In this document: piece after piece, positions 54,626 to 64,000 of the stretch
Position numbering within the stretch: position 1 is the first letter of the stretch
How the letters are laid out: the number at the start of each line of letters is the position of its first letter
Assembly (NCBI GenBank): GCA_029706075.1
Contig: JAINUG010000072.1
Coordinates: forward strand, 3,041,367-3,105,366
Length of the DNA stretch: 64,000 nt
Direction of reading: 5' to 3'
Source of the DNA: Aldrovandia affinis
Lineage: Eukaryota; Chordata; Actinopteri; Notacanthiformes; Halosauridae
Notes under the pieces: generated by a model
Seen by the model: only the letters and a program-made list of their open reading frames with translations
Database searches by the model: none
Told to the model about the DNA's origin: nothing
Translations under genes and position numbers: made by a program

Positions 54626-54980
54626 AAACAAACAAAATCACTGTGTGCCTGTCACCCATGATTGCTGACTTGAAATCTTTTATAGATTTATTTTTCTTTG
54701 TAATATTCTGTGGTTAATAATCGCTTGGAATCATTTAAGAATGGTGCCTGCCTCTTATTTGCAATTATAGTTATTAATTTAATGGCCAGGAAGAGCTACA
54801 ATACGTGCATGTGTTATTTGTATTTATCTGTTCCTTCACCTATATAAATAGTGTTAATTGACATTTTAAATTATCGCTCTTATCTTGCCTAGAAATATGT
54901 TTTGGGAGGAGTCAGTACAGAAAAAGGAACAAAATAAGATTATGCTACAATACATTGAAACAATAGATATTCTACAATAT
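54626..54980. other. AT-rich sequence, nothing recognised
   Basis: No coding signal or repeat ends. Confidence 0.5.
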
Positions 54981-54982
54981 TA

Positions 54983-55022
<40 letters not shown>

Positions 55023-55050
55023 ACCACCACCACCACCACCAACAACAACT
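54981..55050. repeat. compound (ACT)n(ACC)n(AAC)n microsatellite
   Basis: About 13 ACT units, then about six ACC units, then three AAC units, in one continuous trinucleotide phase. Confidence 0.95.
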
Positions 55051-55368
55051 AGAATCTAGCCAAAGAGAAGTTTCAAAGCTTTATCAGTCTTTCTTTGAAT
55101 AGTTCCACTTAAGTATCAGTTTATTTGAAATTGACTAAATATATACATTTGTATGATATAGGTTTCATTCAAAACTAAGGAGGCATTTTGGAAATGTAAT
55201 CAGGACACTGAGGAACTCCTTACTCATTGCAATAAGTGCCATGGGACCTTTAATAGCCACAGTCAGGACTGGTCTTGCTACATCTGAAGAAAACAGGGAA
55301 TGAGCAGTGACCAATGGAATTTTATGGAGATCCACGGCGAAAGGCAAATGGCATGAAGTTGTGTTGAT
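55051..55368. other. unassigned sequence
   Basis: Nothing recognised. Confidence 0.5.
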
Positions 55369-55371
55369 GTC

Positions 55372-55640
55372 GGCTCAGTTGTCAAGGCACTCACCTTGAG
55401 TGCAGTCTCAGCCTCACGACCCAGGTTTGAATCTGCAATGTCTGGGAGTGCCTATTCTCCATTGAGTGCCCACCACCACCACTGTGGTGCAACTGTTGAA
55501 CTTGTAGTCCGAAAAAACATCCATTGGTTCTGTGCGAATCTATCAGAGGATTGCATTCGGTTCGCTTCAGTGCAGAGGTTGTCACGGTGAGGCAAGCCTA
55601 ATGTACAATTACAGATTGAAACAGAGGGAGAAAAAGTATA
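55372..55640 (+). repeat. tRNA-derived SINE (candidate), different family
   Basis: CGGCTCAGTTGTCAAGGCAC resembles a tRNA A-box region, and CCAGGTTTGAATC resembles a B box about 40 bp later. The body continues to an A-rich end (GAGGGAGAAAAAGTATAAAT). The start looks like many fish tRNA SINEs. No second copy is present. Confidence 0.5.
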
Positions 55641-56395
55641 AATAATAGCTGTGTTGATGGGGAATTGATGGCAGCTGCTCCTCACTGGCTTGGCCACATG
55701 GGGCGTGGCCTAGCCCTACACAAAATGTACACCTTCAATGAGTGTGTTCTTTAGCAATCCTAATGTGGAGAGATGGTCTTTGACACAGAGAATAAAAGTC
55801 ACACTGTAACCATTACGTACTCTACTGCATCAAGACTCTATTCATGCTGATACAGATCTCATATATACGTGACCTATAAGATGCATCTCAATGACAAAAA
55901 TGTAACCCCCCTATGCCAAGACCACACCAAGCAGAAGCTCCAAGGGACACAACATGAGCAAAAGTGCTGGTGCTCGAGCACATCATTACCATTCCAGAGT
56001 TGTGCGCAACAAACCATCAGTGCCGAAATGTCAAACCTCGTAACTCTGGGGAATGGAGACAGCAGGTGCTATGTTGATTGGTCCCAGAATGGCTGTGGCA
56101 GTCACTAATGTGCAGTCTTAGTAAATTCCTCCCCTTTGACAGAGCCACACTCCTTTGAGTCAGAGCCCATGCTGATGCAGGCACTCCACATAATTCACAT
56201 GCTGGTGACATGCTGCCTCGGAGGAGGTGCACATCAGCCGATCTTCTGGCTAACTGAGGACCGTCAGTCTTGGTGTAGTGGCTTTAACTGCCACAAATTC
56301 CCAACCTGACTCTCAACCTGCCACCCCAGTTTAATTGGCTAAATAAATACCTGCCTCTCTGCTTATGTTCCTATATTGCTTTTATTTGTGACTAT
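55641..56395. other. unassigned sequence, possible decayed repeats
   Basis: 56030-56340 is GC-richer and reads like a decayed composite repeat. Opposite-strand frames at 55869-56108 and 56017-56232 have no domain. Confidence 0.4.
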
Positions 56396-56396
56396 A

Positions 56397-56745
56397 TGCA
56401 GTGGATATAAAAAGTATTCATCCACTTTGGCATTTTTCACATTTTATTTTCTTACTTAATGGAATGAAAATTGATTTAATTGGGATTTCTTGCCACTGAT
56501 CAACACAAAATACTATAATCTCAAATAAATAAAACTAAAGCTTTTTCTTAATCAGACAGATCACCTAATGCTCTAATTTTCTGTGATGTGCTATATGACA
56601 CATGATTCCTTTAGAGGTTAATTGATTCAATTATAGTCTAGCAGGTGAAATCAGTGGGAGCTTGATTGTTGAAAGTGTGGACATTTGTGGAATATTAAGA
56701 GTTCAATTACAGAGCAAATTGCAATGAGCCAAACCTGCATTGTCT
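56397..56745 (+). mobile_element. Tc1-like element, 5' end fragment
   Basis: CAGTGGATATAAAAAGTATT, followed by CATCCACTTTGGC and AATTGATTTAATTGGGATTT, is the start of a fish Tc1 family I recognise. Sequence typical of its 5' UTR runs to about 56745. There is no transposase coding. The inverse of its terminus occurs alone at 24.0 kb. Confidence 0.65.
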
Positions 56746-57065
56746 CAAAACAGGTTTAAGGGAAAATGTGGTAGAACTACATTTTCAACAACTTTACTTG
56801 ATCAAGAGATTGGCTGTAACAAAAACCAGCATAGAAAGTGAATCCTCAGGACCGAGTTTGAGAACCACTGTTATAGAGTACCCACATGACATGTCATGAC
56901 AAGACTAGTCATAGCATAATGGATGAGATAATGGACACAGTGCCAGTGGCAGCCATCATTGCTATGTGACCTTTCACTGGATTTGCTTCACCAAAATTAT
57001 TGTAATAATGGCAGCACCAACACATTTTTAAGCTTCCTCTTAAAATACTAATTTATCAGTTTCAC
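56746..57065. other. unassigned sequence
   Basis: CCTCAGGACCGAGTTTGAGA (about 56846) is a phrase common in fish DNA repeats. Nothing else recognised. Confidence 0.4.
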
Positions 57066-57472
57066 GAGGTGGTGTGGCCACTGTACCAGGTGCTGAACAG
57101 ATGGGAAAGGCAAAGGAATGGTTAAATTGGCCAAATTTTGCCAAAACCCCCACTAAAAACCTTAACAAAACTATTGGAGAGCATTAAGGGGAAACACCTA
57201 AAATTACATCCAGCCCAGCAAACTTCTCCATGAAAAAGTCTCCCTTAGGCATGTGGCTTAAAGGCTGTGCCTTTATAAAGGACCTAATGAAGGCAACTAG
57301 AAACACCTGGGCTGATTACCAATCAACCTCAGGTGTACACACCTGTAGTTGAGGCCATTGCTGTCTATGCCGTAAGACCCCACAGGCTTTGGGAGAAGAC
57401 AGGCAGCTGACAGCAGCCAAAAAAGAGGAGTAAATCTGCTCTGCTCCTCGCCCACCTCTCCCAGCATCACAG
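57066..57472 (+). repeat. unclassified dispersed repeat, copy 2
   Basis: Same order of blocks and same orientation as 45127-45528: GAGGTGGTGTGGCCACTGTA, then 240 bp later CCTGGGCTGATTACCAATCA, GACAGCAGCC and CCAGCATCACAG. A TTTATAAAG element lies before the second block (about 57271). Confidence 0.65.
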
Positions 57473-57716
57473 AAGGCAATAGGCAGCCCATTGATAATTT
57501 GGTTTTAGGACATCATCAGTTTTTTGCACTTTACCAGTAGAAACTGTTATTTTGAAACTGCATTGTTTTTGTCTGAACTGCTATTCCATTTTAAGGTGGT
57601 ACATTAATAGATTTTAAATTATTACCAAAGAAATACAGAGGAGGCACATTGAGTGAATTTCATGTAGTGTTTATTCATGCAGAATTGAATTTTCCATTTT
57701 ATAAATAGTATATATA
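57473..57716. other. AT-rich sequence
   Basis: Possibly a continuation of the preceding repeat. Nothing else seen. Confidence 0.4.
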
Positions 57717-59058
57717 GTGTCCCTTTAAAGTCTACACTCTCTTTAGAATAATTTGAATGAATACATCTACACCCCTCTGAGTTAGTACTTGGTAGAAGCA
57801 ACCTTTGCTTGAATTACAGCCATGAGTCTGTTTGGATAAGTCCCTCCAATGCCCATTCTTCCTTACAGAACTGTTCAAGCTCCGTAAGATTGTGTGGGGA
57901 CTGTCAATGGACTTTAATCTTCAAGTCATTCCACAGGTTTTCAATAGGATTTAGATCAGGGCTCTGACTAGGTCACTCAAAGACATTCATCTTTTAGTTT
58001 TTTAGCCACTCCACTGTTGCTTTAATGTGCTTTGGGTTGGGAACCTCCTTCCCAATTTCAACTTTCTTGAATAGGACAGCAGGTTTTCCTCAAGAACTTG
58101 TATGTATTTTGCTCCATCCAGTTTTCTTTCTATCCTGCCAAGTGTCCCAGTCCATCCTGACAAGAAACATCCCCATAACAGAATGCTGTTAACACCATGC
58201 TTTACAGTAGGGACGGTGTTCTTGTAGATGATGTGCTGTATTGGGCTTTCGACAAACGTTTTGCATTTAGGCCAAAAATTTATATTTTGGTTTGTATATC
58301 ATCTGACCACAACACTTTTTGCCCCATGGTTTCAGAATCTTCTTTTTTGTATACCTCAGACAGGACTAAATGTGGGCTTGTTTGAGTAGTGGCTTCCTTG
58401 CCACCCTACCATACAGACACAAATTGTGGCTTTCTGTATTATTGACATATGCACACATTGACCACTCTTTGCCATAAAGATCTGTAGCTCCTTGGGCTAG
58501 TTGTCATTAGCCTCTTGGTAGCCTCTTTGATCAGTCTCCTTCTTGCTCGGTTCCAGCTTGGACAGATGGCCTGATCTAGGCAAAATCCCTGGTGGTGCCA
58601 TGCACCTTCCATTTAATTATGGTCTTGACCATGTTCCAAGGGATATTTAAGGCCTTTCAAATCTTTCTATACCGATTTCCTGATATGCACATTTCCACAG
58701 ATTTATCCCAGAGTTATTTTGAAAGCTCCTTGTTGCTCATGGTGGATTCTTTACTCTGAAATGTACTACCTAACAGTGGAATCCTGAGTACCTCAATTTA
58801 TTCTGAAGTAATCAGAATCGCTACATTTGAATACAGGTCTAGGCTAATTAGTTTTGTGTGTGATCTGGAAGGTGATTGGTTACCCCTGAGCTAGTTTATA
58901 ATTGGTATGATAAGTGGGGTGTAGACTTATCAATCCAGGTTATTCTAGTTTTTTTATTTTTATTAATGTGCAGAAATGTAGAGATTTTTTTTCACTAGGA
59001 AGTTGTAAGGTAGTATGTGGAAATAAAGGTGGAAAATGTCTGATATAATGTCTACATA
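57717..59058 (-). mobile_element. Tc1-like element, degenerate, right terminus cut by a LINE
   Basis: The left end GTGTCCCTTTAAAGTCTACA starts at 57717. The interior follows the usual order of a minus-strand Tc1 transposase: AGGTCACTCAAAGACATTCA, CCATGCTTTACAGTAGGG, ATCATCTGACCACAACAC (inverse of the first catalytic Asp region) and CTTGTTGCTCATGGTGG (inverse of the start). The right side continues through GGGGTGTAGACTTATCAATC to ATAATGTCTACATACT at 59058, where LINE sequence takes over before the expected terminus. The gene contains many stops. Confidence 0.8.
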
Positions 59059-59063
59059 CTATA

Positions 59064-59291
59064 ATGTCATACATCAGTTTCTCTGAAGACAGCTGTATTC
59101 CTAAAAACCAAGTGGTAAAATATCCCAGTGACAAACCCTGGTTCACAATGCATCTGAAAGGTCTGATCTATGATACAAATCATGCATTCAACAGTGGAAA
59201 CATGAATTTGTACAAAATATTCAAGCAAATACAAGCAAAATACCAATTAAACAAAGCAATAAAGGCAGCAAACTTAACATACAAGGACTGA
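59064..59291 (+). pseudogene. LINE linker fragment before the reverse transcriptase
   Basis: A 75-codon frame: FSEDSCIPKNQVVKYPSDKP, then WFTMHLKGLIYDTNHAF and AKYQLNKAIKAANLTYKD. The KPWFT motif followed by a helical basic segment is typical of the region between endonuclease and reverse transcriptase in this LINE group. A stop follows. Confidence 0.75.
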
Positions 59292-59815
59292 CTGGAGGAA
59301 CAATTCTCCTCCCATGAGTGCTATGGTTTGGAGAGGATTGAAACATTTCTGAAACTGTAAGAAAGATACCATCATAACTAATGATGTCCTCTCACTTCTG
59401 GACAATTTAAACAAATTTTACTCCAGATTTGAAAAACACACAGACAGCTGCCCTGGATTTCACCCACTACCACCCTGTTACCCACCTCACCCCCACTCAG
59501 CATCACAGAACAAGAGGTGTTCAGGCTTCTCCAAAAGCAAAAATGCAAGAAGGTGGCTGCTCCTGATCACGTTTCTCCCTCCACTCAAACACTGTGCTGC
59601 TCAGCTGAGTCCTGTCCTCGCAGATCTTTTTAATCAATCTTTGCTGCAGTGTAAAGTTCCTACTTGTTTTAAATCCTCTGTCATTATACCCATACCTAAG
59701 AAACCTAAGATCTCATGCCTACATTATTATAGACCAGTGGCTCTTACATCAGTTGTTATGAAGGTCTCTGAAAGATTAGTTCTCAGACACCTGAAGGCTG
59801 TTACTAACCCTCATC

Positions 59816-60264
59816 TGTGACGGCATGTCCCGGTGTTCACCGCCAGAGGGCGGCATTGGTCACTTAATGTTTCCCTAATTGTCTTATTGCATTATTGTTT
59901 AATGGTTTTTGTCTTGATTTTTTAAATGGATTATTGTGTCAGTGTTTTCACCTTTGTCTCGTTTACGTTCACTATTTAAGTTGTCTGCTTTCATGGATCT
60001 GTGCTCAGTCTTGAGTTTCTCTTGCCTAGAGTTACTACCAGCCTTTGTTTGCTTTTTCAAGACCCTGTTGTCTTTGGTTATTTTGGTTTACTTTTTCGAG
60101 CTTTATTTTTACCATTTTGTTCATTTTGTTTGTTAGCTGTTTAGTGTTTGTGTTACCATTTGTCATGTTTGTACTGCCCAGAATTTAAACCATTTCAGTA
60201 AAGATTTTCATTCTCATCACATCTCTCATCTTGGGTTCACGTAATCCCCAGCCATCCCGTTACA
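59816..60264 (+). mobile_element. Gypsy-type 5' LTR
   Basis: A 449-bp LTR, TGTGACGGCATGTCCCGGTG to CATCCCGTTACA, with inverted TGTGACGG/CCGTTACA ends. It has a TATTTAAG promoter-like element near 59972 and an AGTAAAG/ATTTTC region near 60198. A gag start follows within 20 bp of its end. There is no 3' LTR in the window. A normal tRNA primer-binding site after the LTR is not obvious (GCAAGACTGAGCC). Confidence 0.88.
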
Positions 60265-60283
60265 GCAAGACTGAGCCTCCAAC

Positions 60284-60860
60284 ATGGACCCAGCAGAGAT
60301 GAGTCAGCAATACTCCACAGAGATCACCCAACTTCGTACTGCACTGGTCAACCAGGGAACCATAGTCTGGAGACATGACCAGGTGCTCCTGGACATTCTC
60401 ATCAACCTACAGTCACTCACCGAAGTGTTTCGCCAAGGCTAACCATCGCACTCTGCCCAACCTCCAGCCATACCTGCACACCCAAGTTCCCAAGCCCAAC
60501 CCCAGCCGTCTCCACAGCGATCTGGGAGAGACAAACCACGGCCTGTTCTGACCTGGACACTTTCACTGAGGAGATGAGGCGGGTGTTCGACCATCCCGTG
60601 ACTGGTCGGGAAGCAGCCGACTACTCCATCTCCGACAGGGCACCAGCAGTGTGGCAGATTATGCCATCGAGTTCCGCACACTCGCAACTGAGAGCATGTG
60701 GAATCCGGAGGAACTTGTAGCCACCTTCCATCACGGCCTCACGGAAGGAATCAAGGATGAACTGGCTGCCCGTGATTCAATCAATGATGTGAAGGATCTC
60801 ATCAAAATTTGCATTCGGATTGACAACCGGATCCACGAATAGCAGAGAGAACGCCGCCAT
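60284..60860 (+). pseudogene. Gypsy-type gag fragment
   Basis: The ATG at 60284 opens MDPAEMSQQYSTEITQLRTA, typical of fish Gypsy gag, and stops at 60440. The rest is recovered in other frames: EEMRRVFDHPVTGREAADYS, then VADYAIEFRTLATESMWNPE and HHGLTEGIKDELAARDS (60651-60842). The zinc-knuckle end, protease and pol are absent. LINE sequence follows directly, so one deletion probably removed the rest of this element together with the adjoining LINE reverse-transcriptase motifs. Confidence 0.85.
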
Positions 60861-60889
60861 CCCCTAGTTTACTATACTTTCTTACAAAC

Positions 60890-61560
60890 AGGAAACAGTA
60901 CTGTCTAACAACTGTACTGTTAAGCTCCTCAAGTTTGCTATGACATGACTGTAATCGGCCTCATCACGGATATCGGAGTGAGGTGTGCAGACTGGCGTCA
61001 TAGTGAAACAACAATAACTTGGGGCTAAACATCCTGACTTCAGGAAGCACCCACCAGCAAAGGTGCCACTGATTATCAACGGTGTCACCATTAGTGAAGT
61101 GGAGTCCTTCAATTTCCTGGGGACAACACTCACACACTGAATTGGGAGGAAAACATCACAAACGTAACCAGGAAAGCACAGAAACGTACCTACTTCTTGA
61201 GACAACTAAAGAAGTTTAAAGTGTGCCAAAAGGTTTTAGTACAATTTTAGACAGCAATAATCCAAAGTGTCCTTACAAACTCCATAACAATCTTGTATGG
61301 CAATGCCACACAGAAATCTAAAATCAAACTGCAGAAAATAATTGAGAGGGCAGTGGGCTGCAAACTACCCTCCATTGACCATCTCTATGGCAAAAGGCTA
61401 ACGGGCTGGGTTAAAAACATCATTTCTGACCTCACTCACCCAGGAAGTCATCTCTTTCAAAAACTACCATCAGGAAAACGTTATCAGTCTATCAAAACAA
61501 AAACCTTATGACATGGAAACAGTTTTTTCCCCCAAGCAGTATCACTAATGTCCAAACAGA
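60890..61560 (+). pseudogene. LINE C-terminal remnants
   Basis: After KLLKFA a one-base deletion shifts motif C. In shifted frames can be read VESFNFLGTTL, NVTRKAQKRTYFLRQLKKFK, NSITILYGNATQKSKIKLQK and SHLFQKLPSGKRYQSIKTK. These are the C-terminal blocks of the LINE group. The frame 61293-61511 is the longest intact part. Confidence 0.78.
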
Positions 61561-61710
61561 TAAAACAGGGAGAGCTGCGAACTGCTACAATAGATGGCAC
61601 TTTATAATATAAGATAAATGTGCTATATAATGTAGGTTGTTTGCCTGTTCCACGTATTAATGTATTAATGTCTATGCACTTTGATGTAGTACTATGCATA
61701 GACATTGCTG

Positions 61711-61852
61711 GTTCTGTGTGGCTCAGTAGGTAGAGCATGGTGCTGACAACTCTTAGGTTGTGGGTTCGATTTCCATTGGGGCCACATATACTGAAAATTG
61801 TATGCATTCACTACTGTAAGTCTGCTAAATGGCATATATTATTATTATTACT
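61711..61852 (+). repeat. tRNA-derived SINE with L2-like tail
   Basis: The A box (TGGCTCAGTAGG) and B box (GGTTCGATTTCC) are at tRNA spacing. A short body and the tail GTAAGTCTGCTAAATGGCAT ending in (ATT)n follow. It lies within the LINE 3' UTR and is therefore a later insertion. Confidence 0.82.
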
Positions 61853-61915
61853 AATGTTGCCTGTCTGTGTGTTTTCACTGTGTGATTAACTGCACTGCAG
61901 CAACACCAAGAAACA

Positions 61916-64000
61916 TGTGATAATACTCTGATAAATTTCAGGCTGTAATGCAACAAAAGGTGACATTTTTGAGACTTTAAAGGGCCACTGTATAAGACTC
62001 CAATAATGCATTATATTATCATCAAACACAAATGTGCTCACTAGTTATTTGTACATTAAACAATTAAATGTCAGACAAAGAAATTATTCCTGAGTGGTCT
62101 TTTTTGTTATACAATGAAAGCCATTAGTGTGTTTGGAGGAGCTTGAAAGGAATAACAAAGAGGGAAATGTAATTAATTTGAATAATGATGGTCATGGTGA
62201 CCCTCAACAAAACATGAATAAGAAGCTGTAAACATTAAAATGCAATTATTTGTCTGTTTTGAATGTATGCGAAGGCTTTCACTGTCACTAAAAATGAAGC
62301 AATTTCATTCAACGCAACACTTGGATAACGTTTCTAGTATTCCACACACATGCGAGCCAGCGAATGTATTCACAATGGGTAAAAGTCAATACTGAATACC
62401 AATTACACGCCTAATGACGAGCAACATATTCCTCAGAGGAGCCTCACAATGCAAACCTTCACGATGCGCGCATACGCTAGCGAATTGTCTTAGCACTTGC
62501 TAAGCCGTGTAAGACATTTCGCCTGCGTGTACACTTCATTACTACGAACCATCTATTCATGCGGGGCTCCCATTTTCCGTTTCTTGCTCATTAGATTGAA
62601 ATGGAAAACCCTGGGCATTATTCTATTCTGGCACTCAGCATGGCCCACAAGGCTGTGCCATGAGCCCGCATAATAATGCAAGAACAAATTGCCCAGGCTG
62701 GCCTCAGTATGACAAAATAACAAGGTAACAACACTCACATTGATAAGTTTTAGGGTCACTGCGGAGGCTTGCTTGCTCATGGAAATCAGCACCATATAGA
62801 TATTGTGCATGGAAAACCTTACATGTCCAAAAAAGGATATGTTTCACAGACAACATTTTGTGTCTAAAGGAGGTAGACACTTGAACAAGGGAGTACATTT
62901 TCACAGATGAGTGAATACCATCATTTAGCATTTTTGGAAAAGGTTAACAGTCTGCTGACTGTGTGATTCATGGAAACGTTCCAGGTAAATTTATCCCCAG
63001 GGACTTGTCCGTTTATTACCACAATAGAGTTCACAACACAGCATCCCATTTTAGGGCTTGTTTATGACTTCTGAAACACTCCATCCATTGGCATAGGGTG
63101 CAACAGGCTTCCAAAAGAAAACATCTAGGAGGGCATAATTTGGAGAAGCTCTGTGAGGGAACACCAATGTATTAGAAACTATTTCTGCTTGCTATTTACG
63201 TTGAAATCCTTGCCATAGGCATGGCAATCTGAATCCTTCTTCCCGTCAAGTCTGGTGGAAATGGGATGTTTTATTCAGTACTTCAAAGTTATAATTGAAA
63301 CATTGTCGATGACATTCAAGGAGACTTCATTTTTTGTGCCAGGTCCATTGGTAATAACTTCAGGGACATCTAAATATTGAAACTTGCCTATGGGTTGTGG
63401 AAATTCATTTTTGAATGATTTTATTTTTCTTGTAGTGTTGTTTGCTGCAGCAGGATTTGAAGATTAAGTTCAGAAGCTATTTTTTGTTTCTTTGGAAAGC
63501 AGAGACATACACTGCACCCAGTAGGACAGCTTGCAACACAGACATGTAGGATATCAATTTTCTCAATTTTTTTCAGTTTTACAGTTTTTTTATTATGTAA
63601 ATATTACTAGGCCTATATGCAAATTGTTTTGTGAATTTGTAACTAAGTTTAATTGCTCTAGATAATGTTGCTCAGAATAGGTCATAAGTATTGGTCAGTT
63701 GTACAGACATTGCCAACTTAATATGCTCTAATGATAATCGATTTATAACAACTGATTGCACTTACTTACTTCAGCCACTTACTGTCTTTTTAGTTGGTTA
63801 TTTAAGTGCTGTTTAATACAAGTTTAAGATTTCTTCAAGAAAAAACAAAACTTTTCAGTCATGTGCCTGAAATAATAAACAAGATAAACTGGTTAAGTAG
63901 CATATTTTCAGTGAGCTCTTTAGCATATCGATAGAAGCTTGCTACAGTTATCTAACTAGCTAGATATCAAGCAAATTATTTCTAGCAAGATTTTCAAAAT
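61916..64000. other. unique-looking AT-rich sequence; possible conserved noncoding stretch at 62220-62830
   Basis: No repeat ends or coding domains were recognised. 62220-62830 is less AT-rich, non-repetitive and has dense TAAT/ATTA and CAATTA motifs, which would fit a developmental regulatory element. This is only a suspicion. 62830-64000 shows nothing further except T-rich runs near 63570. Confidence 0.4.

Larger units (their letters stand above)
59060..61915 (+). mobile_element. LINE (Rex1/Babar-like), interrupted by a Gypsy element and a SINE
   Basis: Plus strand. A linker region comes first (VVKYPSDKPWFTMHLKGLIY, 59100-59290). Then, with frameshifts, come reverse-transcriptase sequence (STLKHCAAQLSPVLADLF; VPTCFKSSVIIPIPKKPK; YYRPVALTSVVMKVSERLV) up to NPHL at 59815. 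After a Gypsy insertion, LINE sequence returns at about 60870 with KLLKFA, then motif C read out of frame by a one-base loss (VIGLITDIG), and the C-terminal domain. The 3' UTR at 61853-61915 matches 38.88-39.11 kb. Motifs A and B are missing. Confidence 0.82.

Noticed and set aside
60439-60687. 82-codon minus-strand frame
   Set aside because: It is the complement of the Gypsy gag region.
61711-61790. Functional tRNA gene
   Set aside because: The A and B boxes are present, but the sequence continues into a SINE body with an L2-like tail and the arms do not pair properly.

Overview
This window looks like intergenic or intronic DNA from a ray-finned fish. It is AT-rich and has no operons, no convincing multi-exon host gene and no RNA gene that looks functional. 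The repeat content points to a fish: LINEs of the CR1/L3, L2 and Rex1/Babar types, several Tc1-like families, hAT and TTAA-target (piggyBac-like) elements, Gypsy-type LTRs, and tRNA-derived SINEs whose 3' ends resemble the L2 tail. The species cannot be fixed by reading alone.

Layout. 1-6 kb: mostly unique DNA, a degenerate SINE head, one possible host exon near 3.76 kb and a GC-richer patch at 4.7-5.3 kb. 6.2-7.4 kb: a CR1/L3 LINE lacking its catalytic core. 9.0-9.5 kb: a solo-LTR candidate. 9.85-15.45 kb: a nested block in which a Tc1-like element is split by an L2 LINE, and the L2 is itself interrupted by a 1.9-kb block and by a Tc1 element with long inverted repeats. 16.1-17.4 kb: a CR1/L3 3' end beside a hAT remnant. 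18.2-21.4 kb: a Rex1/Babar-like LINE. 21.4-23.6 kb: unique DNA. 24.2-24.8 kb: a short Tc1 derivative. 26.2-26.6 kb: a tRNA-derived SINE with target-site duplications. 27.56-28.91 kb: a TTAA-flanked element with internal tandem repeats. 31.2-34.7 kb: a near full-length L2 LINE. 35.3-36.8 kb: a hAT derivative with a BED-finger exon, followed by a Tc1 fragment.

From 38 to 41 kb come a short inverted-repeat element, a LINE 3' fragment and a piggyBac remnant carrying a solo LTR. 41-45 kb is largely unique. 45.7-46.8 kb holds a Tc1-like element, 48.4 kb a SINE, 49.4-50.7 kb a CR1/L3 LINE with a complete reverse-transcriptase reading frame, and 52.4-52.9 kb an L2 3' end. 53-57.5 kb is a patchwork of SINE and unclassified repeats. 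57.7-61.9 kb holds a Tc1-like element, then a LINE into which a Gypsy element (5' LTR plus gag) inserted, and a SINE in the LINE tail. 62-64 kb appears unique.

Every transposase and reverse-transcriptase gene seen is broken, truncated or missing catalytic parts, so nothing here looks able to move by itself. The most informative features are the nested insertions, the two related hAT exon-1 copies, the TTAA element with 186-bp repeats, an unclassified repeat present twice, and two short open frames with no assigned family. I found no convincing new biological system.
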